Positions 1-4,089 of a stretch of DNA of 7,012 nucleotides are shown one piece after another. The stretch's first letter is position 1; every line of letters starts with the position of its first letter. The DNA is from an uncultured cyanobacterium. Lineage in GTDB: Bacteria; Cyanobacteriota; Cyanobacteriia; PCC-6307; Cyanobiaceae. The stretch lies in the NCBI GenBank assembly GCA_903862155.1, contig CAIOXF010000365.1, forward strand, positions 1-7,012, in the 5' to 3' direction. The position numbers were made by a program, and so were the translations under genes. Under the pieces are notes generated by a model. The model worked only from the letters and a program-made list of their open reading frames with translations, made no database searches and was not told the DNA's origin.

Positions 1-140
1 CAGCCGCCCAGTGCCAGATAGGCCGTGGGGAAGAGCAGCAGACCCGACCAGCCCACGAAAACGAAGCGGTCGCGCTTGAGCCAGTCATCGAGGACGTCAA
101 ACCATCCCCGTTGCGGCGCGCGCCCTACAGCGATCGTCAT
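1..140 (-). CDS. psbD: Photosystem II D2 protein, N-terminal part (cut by window edge)
   Basis: D2 forms, with D1, the photosystem II reaction-centre core in the thylakoid membrane and carries cofactors for charge separation and the QA quinone site. Read on the minus strand from the ATG at 138-140, the 46 visible codons begin MTIAVGRAP and continue through RGWFDVLDDWLKRDRF and VFVGWSGLLLF, which is the hallmark cytoplasmic N-terminus of D2 running into its first membrane helix. The cofactor-binding residues lie beyond the window. The family normally starts at this MTIAVG methionine. An in-frame ATG five codons upstream (153-155) would add MKPAL, with a TAA directly before that context (162-164), so these are the only two ATG choices. 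Neither has a clear Shine-Dalgarno. The gene is divergent from the UPF0367 gene. The family call is essentially certain; only the exact start is open. Confidence 0.97.
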   Translation of the reverse strand, partial: MTIAVGRAPQRGWFDVLDDWLKRDRFVFVGWSGLLLFPTAYLALGG

Positions 141-148
141 GAGAGCGG

Positions 149-180
149 GCTTCATGAAGCGTTACGTCCCGATCGTAAGG
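149..180 (-). promoter_or_regulatory. Dyad symmetries in the psbD leader
   Basis: Just upstream of psbD are two adjacent symmetric elements. Positions 149-160 form a perfect 12-bp palindrome, GCTTCATGAAGC, which contains the alternative in-frame psbD ATG. Positions 160-166 (CGTTACG) and 174-180 (CGTAAGG) form an inverted repeat matching at 6 of 7 positions around a 7-nt spacer. They could form small hairpins in the psbD 5' UTR or bind a dimeric regulator. I found no convincing -35/-10 pair for psbD, and the TTAC elements are inverted rather than the direct repeat expected of an HLR1 (RpaB) site. The role is inference only. Confidence 0.25.
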
Positions 181-194
181 GCCTTCGTGCCCTC

Positions 195-222
195 TTGCGG
201 GTCTTCGGGCTCGGGCTTTAAG
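195..222 (+). promoter_or_regulatory. Candidate promoter for the UPF0367/ABC gene pair
   Basis: TTGCGG at 195-200 (3 of 6 matches to the -35 consensus) and TTTAAG at 217-222 (4 of 6 to the -10 consensus) are separated by 16 nt. They lie about 70 nt upstream of the ATG at 294 in the divergent psbD intergenic region. The match is weak and was picked by eye, so it is the best available candidate rather than a secure promoter. Confidence 0.22.
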
Positions 223-293
223 CAGAAGTGCCTACGGCGAACCCTGACAACCCGGGGCGTTCGCCAGAGTGGGCGCCAACCAAGCCCGCATTC

Positions 294-557
294 ATGTACG
301 TCGTCGAGCTCTCGATCCGGCTCAGCCCCATGCCCGTGGCCGTGCAGCGCAAGGAGCTGAACGACGCCGAGGCCCTCTACAACCAGGTGAAGCAGGCCCT
401 GGACACCGGCAGCCCCCGGGTGCTGGAACTCACCTGCGAGAAAGACGAAGACAAGCGCATCAGCCTGCTGAGCAGCGAGCTGGTGGCCGTGCAGATGTAC
501 GAGAAGTCAGCCATGGGCGGCGGTGGCAAGCGCCCAGGCTTCAGCTTCGATGGCTGA
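294..557 (+). CDS. UPF0367 family protein, function unknown
   Basis: This 87-residue protein begins MYVVELSIRLSPMPVAVQRK and ends in a glycine-rich stretch followed by KRPGFSFDG. That pattern resembles what I recall of the cyanobacterial UPF0367 family: an MY-x-hydrophobic-E-L start, P-x-x-VQRK, a central LELTCEK and VAVQMYEKS near the end. No enzymatic motif, signal peptide or membrane segment is visible; the composition suggests a small soluble alpha/beta protein. The open frame extends upstream to a GTG at 228, but those 22 extra codons read as non-family sequence, so I start at the ATG at 294, although no Shine-Dalgarno precedes it. Its stop overlaps the start of the ABC ATPase by 8 nt, implying coupled translation and possibly a shared function. 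The function is not known to me and none is asserted. Confidence 0.85.
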   Translation: MYVVELSIRLSPMPVAVQRKELNDAEALYNQVKQALDTGSPRVLELTCEKDEDKRISLLSSELVAVQMYEKSAMGGGGKRPGFSFDG

Positions 558-1251
558 GCCCAGCGGCAGCACTCCGCCCCTGCGGGTGGAGCAGCTGAGC
601 TTTCGCTGGCCCAATGGCACGGACGCCCTGAGAGAGTGCTCCCTCACGATCCCGGGCCCGGGCCTGTGGATGCTGGTGGGCGGCAACGGCAGCGGCAAGA
701 GCACCCTGTTGCGGCTGATCGCGGGCTTACTGGAGCCTTCAGCCGGCCAGATCCACCTCCAGGGCAGGGCGGCCCTCGTGTTCCAGAACCCCGACCACCA
801 ACTGCTGCTGCCCAGCTGCGGCAGCGAGCTGCGCCTGGCCCTGCCGGAAAGCCTCACCCCAGCCGCCGTGCATCAGCGGATCGCCGAGGTGCTCGCCTTG
901 GTGGGCCTGGCTGGACTGGAAGCCCGGCCGATCCACACCCTGAGCGGCGGCCAGAAGCAACGGCTGGCCATTGCAGCTGCCGTGGCCAGCGGCAGCCAGC
1001 TGCTGCTGCTGGATGAGCCCACAGCCCTGCTCGATCCCTTGAGCCAGGCGGAGGTGCTGGAGCTGATCCATGGGCTCACGCACCGGGCCGAGATTCCTCT
1101 CACGGCGCTGTGGATCACCCATCGGCTTGAGGAGCTGACCCGCTGCGATGGGGCGGCCTTGATAGAGCGGGGCCAGGCGGGGCCCTGGCAGCGGGGCAAC
1201 CTGCTGCGTGAACGCCTCAACCCCTTGTCGGGTGGCAGGGCCAAGGGGTAA
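550..1251 (+). CDS. ABC transporter ATP-binding protein, CbiO/ECF-like
   Basis: This is a 233-residue single-domain ABC ATPase that would power a membrane transporter from the cytoplasmic side. All catalytic motifs are present: Walker A GGNGSGKST (44-52), Q-loop in LVFQNPDHQLLLP (Gln79), signature LSGGQ (131-135), Walker B LLLLDEP (151-157, with the catalytic Glu in DEP) and the switch His in ITHRLEEL (His191). The FQNPDHQLLLP stretch is typical of CbiO/EcfA ATPases of energy-coupling-factor importers, so a metal or vitamin uptake role is an inference. No permease or substrate-binding gene lies beside it, so it would have to pair with a distant membrane protein. I chose the ATG at 550 (ATGGCTGA overlap with the upstream stop); an upstream GTG at 523 would enlarge the overlap to 35 nt. 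No Shine-Dalgarno is clear, which fits translational coupling. The ATPase family is certain; the substrate is unknown. Confidence 0.92.
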   Translation: MAEPSGSTPPLRVEQLSFRWPNGTDALRECSLTIPGPGLWMLVGGNGSGKSTLLRLIAGLLEPSAGQIHLQGRAALVFQNPDHQLLLPSCGSELRLALPESLTPAAVHQRIAEVLALVGLAGLEARPIHTLSGGQKQRLAIAAAVASGSQLLLLDEPTALLDPLSQAEVLELIHGLTHRAEIPLTALWITHRLEELTRCDGAALIERGQAGPWQRGNLLRERLNPLSGGRAKG

Positions 1252-1252
1252 T
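1225..1252 (+). promoter_or_regulatory. Candidate promoter for tRNA-Asn
   Basis: TTGTCG (1225-1230, 4 of 6 to -35) and GGTAAT (1247-1252, 4 of 6 to -10) are spaced by 16 nt and lie inside the end of the ABC gene, overlapping its TAA stop. Initiation would fall near 1258-1260, about 8-10 nt before the tRNA. Only 16 nt separate the ABC stop from the tRNA, so a dedicated promoter must lie here if the tRNA is not simply cotranscribed. Confidence 0.3.
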
Positions 1253-1267
1253 TTCCTCTCACCGCAT

Positions 1268-1339
1268 TCCTCGGTAGCTCAGCGGTAGAGCGGTCGGCTG
1301 TTAACCGATTGGTCGCAGGTTCGAATCCCGCCCGGGGAG
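1268..1339 (+). tRNA. trnN-GUU: tRNA-Asn (anticodon GUU)
   Basis: The 72-nt sequence folds as a full cloverleaf. The acceptor TCCTCGG (1268-1274) pairs with CCGGGGA (1332-1338), with one T-G wobble, and discriminator G is at 1339. The D-arm is GCTC (1277-1280) with GAGC (1288-1291). The anticodon arm is GTCGG/CCGAT around loop CTGTTAA, with anticodon GTT at 1300-1302. The variable loop is 5 nt. The T-arm is GCAGG/CCCGC around TTCGAAT. The 3' CCA is not encoded (GCTT follows), so it must be added post-transcriptionally. The T-stem has an A1317-C1329 mismatch at its central pair. The gene lies 16 nt after the ABC ATPase and 6 nt before a terminator, so it ends that transcription unit. Confidence 0.97.
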
Positions 1340-1345
1340 CTTCAT

Positions 1346-1375
1346 AAAACCGCAGCGTTAACGCTGCGGTTTTTT
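1346..1375 (+). terminator. Intrinsic terminator after tRNA-Asn
   Basis: Positions 1346-1373 are a perfect 28-bp palindrome whose core arms are CCGCAGCG and CGCTGCGG around TTAA. It ends in a run of six T (1370-1375). The position, 6 nt after the tRNA, and the GC-rich stem with a T-tract make it a textbook Rho-independent terminator for the plus-strand unit, and it insulates rpaA from upstream reading. On the minus strand only four T follow the stem, so termination there would be weaker. Confidence 0.93.
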
Positions 1376-1666
1376 ATTGCCCATTCCCACACCGGGGATT
1401 ACAACAAACAACCCCGAAGAAAAGTTGAAGAATTGACGCCATCCAGGCAAGGGGGCGGCAGTTTGATTGTCTTACCAACTTCCCGATCACCACTGGGTTT
1501 TGGGTTTCCATCCCTCCGCTACCCAAGGTCCGGTCACGCTCGCTGAACGCCGATCTGGAGGCCGAAGCACGTTGAACGAACCGTTTGGGGCGATGTCATG
1601 TCCATCAGGAGCGGAGACAATGCCGCAACGAGCACCGGAGCGGTAGCGGTTGATTCATCGGCATCC
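1376..1666. other. Intergenic leader of rpaA, no recognised gene
   Basis: About 290 nt separate the tRNA terminator from the preferred rpaA start. The stretch is visibly less GC-rich than its neighbours in its first part (1398-1436 is A-rich). It has a -35-like TTGACG (1433-1438) without a good -10 partner at the right spacing. An inverted repeat TTGGGT (1500-1505)/ACCCAA (1521-1526) has a 15-nt spacer, and a weak one, CGGGG/CCCCG, lies at 1393-1416. No known RNA family is recognisable by eye. The end of the region holds the short ORF listed separately. It presumably contains the rpaA promoter and 5' UTR. Confidence 0.6.
1593..1646 (+). other. Possible short upstream ORF in the rpaA leader
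   Basis: A frame different from rpaA runs from ATG 1593 or, more convincingly, from ATG 1620 to TAG 1644-1646, giving 17 or 8 codons; the shorter peptide would be MPQRAPER. The ATG at 1620 is preceded by AGGAG (1607-1611) with 8 nt between, a much better ribosome binding site than that of either rpaA start candidate. The stop lies 20 nt before the rpaA ATG at 1667, close enough for translational coupling or attenuation. Nothing in the peptide is recognisable, and it may be chance. Confidence 0.2.
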
Positions 1667-2431
1667 ATGAAGCCCTGCATCCTGCTGATTGAAGACGACA
1701 GCGACATGCGCGAGTTGGTGGCCAACCACCTGCGCCATGGGGGCTTTGACGTGCACGTCGCCGATGACGGCATCAAGGGGCAGGCCCTGGCCATTCAGGT
1801 GGTGCCGGACGTGATCCTGCTGGATCTGATGCTGCCCAAGGTGGACGGGCTCACCCTCTGCCAGCGCTTGCGGCGCGATGAGCGCACCGGGCGAATCCCA
1901 ATCCTGATGCTCACCGCTCTGGGCGATACCAAAGACAAGGTGAGCGGCTTCAACTCCGGTGCCGACGACTACCTCACCAAGCCCTTCGACCTCGAAGAGC
2001 TGATGGCCCGGGTGAAGGCCCTGCTACGCCGCAGCGACCGGGCACCCATTTCCACCAAGCACAACGAAATTCTCAGCTACGGCCCACTCACCCTGGTGCC
2101 CGAACGGTTTGAGGCGATCTGGTTCGACCACCCGGTGCGACTCACCCACCTGGAGTTCGAACTGCTGCACTGCCTGCTGCAGCGCCACGGCCAGACCGTG
2201 TCTCCCTCGCTGATCCTCAAGGAGGTATGGGGCTACGAACCCGATGACGACATCGAGACGATCCGGGTGCACGTGAGGCACCTGCGCACCAAGCTCGAAC
2301 CCGATCCGCGCAAACCGCGCTTCATCAAAACGGTGTACGGCGCCGGCTACTGCCTGGAACTCCCCAGCGCCGAGCAGGTGGCCGACCTGATCCCCCTGGT
2401 GCGCGAGGCCCGGGAAGCTCAAGCCAGCTGA
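1667..2431 (+). CDS. rpaA: OmpR-family response regulator RpaA (circadian clock output)
   Basis: RpaA is the DNA-binding regulator that relays KaiC clock timing, through the kinase SasA, to genome-wide transcription; it was first named for phycobilisome association. The 254-residue protein has an N-terminal receiver domain (about 1-122) with acidic pocket Glu9-Asp10-Asp11, phospho-acceptor Asp53 in LLDLMLPKVDG, Thr83 and Lys105 in DYLTKPF. A linker follows, then a winged-helix effector (about 138-233) ending VYGAGYCLEL. The segment PLTLVPERFEAIWF distinguishes RpaA from the related RpaB. An upstream ATG at 1598 adds 23 residues (MSIRSGDNAAT...). I prefer 1667 because it matches the family start (MKP-x-IL), puts the phosphosite at Asp53 as in Synechococcus elongatus RpaA, and because third-position GC falls to about 60% in the extension against 18 of the first 20 codons after it. 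Neither start has a clear Shine-Dalgarno. Confidence 0.95.
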   Translation: MKPCILLIEDDSDMRELVANHLRHGGFDVHVADDGIKGQALAIQVVPDVILLDLMLPKVDGLTLCQRLRRDERTGRIPILMLTALGDTKDKVSGFNSGADDYLTKPFDLEELMARVKALLRRSDRAPISTKHNEILSYGPLTLVPERFEAIWFDHPVRLTHLEFELLHCLLQRHGQTVSPSLILKEVWGYEPDDDIETIRVHVRHLRTKLEPDPRKPRFIKTVYGAGYCLELPSAEQVADLIPLVREAREAQAS

Positions 2432-2443
2432 GGTGTCGCCGAA

Positions 2444-3406
2444 TTAGCGGCTGGCCAGCTCCAGCAGCGCCACCTCCCAGGCCAGCCGCGGCTGCACAAA
2501 CGAGCGCAGCTGCATCCGCAACCGCTCCAGTCGCTTCAGGGGCACCGGATCAGCCTGGCGGCGCCACAGGGCGATCTGCCACCAGTCGATCAGCCAGAGC
2601 TGCTGTTCCCCATCCAGGGCCTCCGTGAGATCGCGGGCCAGTTCCAGGGCCTGGAGCGGGTCGGGTGAGAGGCCCTGCAGGCGCTCAGCGATGTCCTCAG
2701 GCAACTGGCGCCAGTGGTGGCGATGGCGCAGCAGGGCCCCGGGGGAACCGGCGGCCAGTTCCGCCAGCTCCGGAGGGTCGGGCCGCTCGCTCAGGGCAGG
2801 CGCCTCCTCCACCGGGAGCCCGGCCAGCACCTGCTCCACCAGCTCCGGCGCCAGGCGCGCAAATGGGATCTGCTGGCAGCGGGAGCGGATCGTGCCCAGC
2901 AGCTGCTCCGGGGCCGTACTGATCAGCACGAGCAGGCCATCGCCTGGCTCCTCCAGGGTTTTGAGCAGGGCGTTGGCCGCCCCCTCCGCCATCGCCTCCA
3001 CGCCCTCCAGCACCACCAGACAGCCCGGGGCCTCCACCGGCCGGCGCGCCAGAAAGCGCGACACCTCCCGGATCTGCTCCAGGCGGAGCTGGGGCGGCGT
3101 GCGCCGGCTCACGCCGGCCTCTTCCGCCTTGGAGGCTGGAATGAGCTGGCCCTTGTCGCTGTAGGTGGGCTCCACCCAGAGCAGGTCGGGATGGTTGCCC
3201 TCCGCCAGGCGCCGGCGCACCTGCGGGTTGCCGGTTGTGCCAGCCAGCACCCCCTCGAGGAACCGGAGGGCGGCCAGCCGCCGGCCCACGCCTTCGGGCC
3301 CGGCAAAGAGATAGGCAGGGGCCAACCGCTGATGCTCCAGGGCGGCCTGGAGCAAGCGCACGGCCTGGGGCTGGCCGAGCAGATCGGCAAAGAGCTCCGG
3401 GCCCAT
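2444..3406 (-). CDS. holB: DNA polymerase III subunit delta prime
   Basis: This 320-residue clamp-loader subunit would act with DnaX and delta to load the beta clamp onto primed DNA. It shows the AAA+ fold: LLGQPQAVRLLQAAL at 9-23, a degenerate P-loop GPEGVGRR (36-43) without the canonical GK(S/T), NHPDLLWVEP (71-80), the hydrophobic Walker-B-like strand LVVLEGVEAM (130-139), NALLKTLEEP (145-154), and the arginine-finger motif SRC (175-177). Loss of a working P-loop is usual for delta prime, a non-hydrolysing subunit. The only cysteines are Cys129 and Cys177, so the four-cysteine zinc module of the E. coli protein is absent. The ATG at 3404-3406 overlaps the tmk stop by one base (TGATG), indicating coupled translation as the last gene of the ATPase-tmk-holB cluster. 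Its stop lies 12 bp from that of convergent rpaA. The clamp-loader family is secure, and delta prime is favoured over a short DnaX by the P-loop and length. Confidence 0.93.
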   Translation of the reverse strand: MGPELFADLLGQPQAVRLLQAALEHQRLAPAYLFAGPEGVGRRLAALRFLEGVLAGTTGNPQVRRRLAEGNHPDLLWVEPTYSDKGQLIPASKAEEAGVSRRTPPQLRLEQIREVSRFLARRPVEAPGCLVVLEGVEAMAEGAANALLKTLEEPGDGLLVLISTAPEQLLGTIRSRCQQIPFARLAPELVEQVLAGLPVEEAPALSERPDPPELAELAAGSPGALLRHRHHWRQLPEDIAERLQGLSPDPLQALELARDLTEALDGEQQLWLIDWWQIALWRRQADPVPLKRLERLRMQLRSFVQPRLAWEVALLELASR

Positions 3407-4089
3407 CAGTGATCCCGGTGGCCTGCGCCGCCGAACGCCTGGATCAAGGCTGCTGTGCAGGCGCTGGTGACAGCCGCCAACGGCTGCTGGGCATCAATGC
3501 GCCGCCAGCCCCGTGCGGCGGCCTCAGTGGCAAAGCCATCGGCCACCTGCTGCAGAAAAGCCTCCCCGGCACTCTCGATCCGGTCGGCCGGGCGATGGCC
3601 GCGCCGCCGCAATGATTCGGCGAGGGGCAGATCGAGCCAAAGGGTGAGATCGGCCGAGAGCCCGCCGGTGGCGATGGCCTCGAGCTGGTGGATCAGGGGC
3701 AGGCTGAGGCCCCGGCCGTGGCCCTGATAGGCAGCAGTGGAGCCAGTGAAGCGATCGCTCAGCACCCAGTGCCCCGCCCCCAGGGCTGGCCGGATGCGCT
3801 GCTCCACATGCTGGGCCCGGTCTGCGGCGTAGAGCAGCAGCTCAGCGGTGGTGCCCGGGGCTGCATCCCCCGGTGGATGGAGCAGCAACTGGCGCAGGGC
3901 CTGGCCCAGGGGGGTGCCGCCGGGCTCGCGGGTGGTGATCACCTTGGCCCCCGGGGGCAGCAGGCCGCTGCCCGGCAGCCAGGCCGCCAGGGCTTCCAGC
4001 TGGCTGCTCTTGCCGCAGCCATCGATGCCCTCCAGCACCACGAACCGTCCGGGGAGGCAGCGGGCGGGCTCGACCGACTCAGCGCTCAC
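3406..4089 (-). CDS. tmk: Thymidylate kinase (dTMP kinase)
   Basis: The enzyme phosphorylates dTMP to dTDP with ATP in the cytoplasm, the step feeding dTTP synthesis. The 227 residues contain the P-loop GIDGCGKSS (21-29), the dTMP-binding REPGGTPLG (54-62), ADRAQHV (89-95), SDRFTGSTAAYQGHGRGL (111-128) and an arginine-rich LID, RRRGHRPADRIE (161-172), all in family order. Length is normal, with a short N-terminal extension before VVLEGIDG. The start is GTG at 4087-4089, overlapping the TGA of the upstream copper ATPase as GTGA; there is no other methionine before the P-loop, so this start is well constrained. Its own stop overlaps the holB start. Cotranscription with holB makes sense because both serve DNA replication; the link to copper transport is positional only. 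Confidence 0.96.
   Translation of the reverse strand: MSAESVEPARCLPGRFVVLEGIDGCGKSSQLEALAAWLPGSGLLPPGAKVITTREPGGTPLGQALRQLLLHPPGDAAPGTTAELLLYAADRAQHVEQRIRPALGAGHWVLSDRFTGSTAAYQGHGRGLSLPLIHQLEAIATGGLSADLTLWLDLPLAESLRRRGHRPADRIESAGEAFLQQVADGFATEAAARGWRRIDAQQPLAAVTSACTAALIQAFGGAGHRDH
3751..3758. repeat. HIP1 octamer GCGATCGC
   Basis: The palindromic octamer GCGATCGC, the highly iterated palindrome over-represented in many cyanobacterial genomes, occurs inside tmk. It is useful mainly as a taxonomic hint. Confidence 0.75.

Noticed and set aside
160..180. HLR1-like site for RpaB upstream of psbD
   Set aside because: HLR1 is a direct repeat of TTACA-type elements, whereas here GTTACG and CGTAAG are inverted and lack the final A, so the match does not hold.
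25..360. A 111-codon plus-strand frame across the psbD start and the intergenic region
   Set aside because: It runs antisense through the conserved psbD 5' end and into the UPF0367 gene in another frame, and its sequence is Arg/Ser-rich and non-conserved in appearance.
1433..1466. rpaA promoter from TTGACG at 1433-1438 with TTTGAT near 1462
   Set aside because: The spacing is about 23 nt, too long for a sigma-70-type promoter, and nothing at 16-18 nt resembles a -10.
1376..1597. A small regulatory RNA such as Yfr1 in the rpaA leader
   Set aside because: The CU-rich core motif expected of Yfr1 (ACTCCTCACAC) is absent, and no strong terminator hairpin is visible in this stretch.
1534..1794. 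An 86-codon minus-strand frame over the rpaA leader and receiver domain
   Set aside because: Half of it is antisense to the conserved receiver domain, it has no motif, and there is no ribosome site or promoter.
2625..3412. Plus-strand open frames opposite holB (179 and 232 codons)
   Set aside because: The predicted products are Ser/Arg/Ala- or Gln/His/Arg-rich with no recognisable motif, while the minus strand encodes a full delta prime protein with family motifs.
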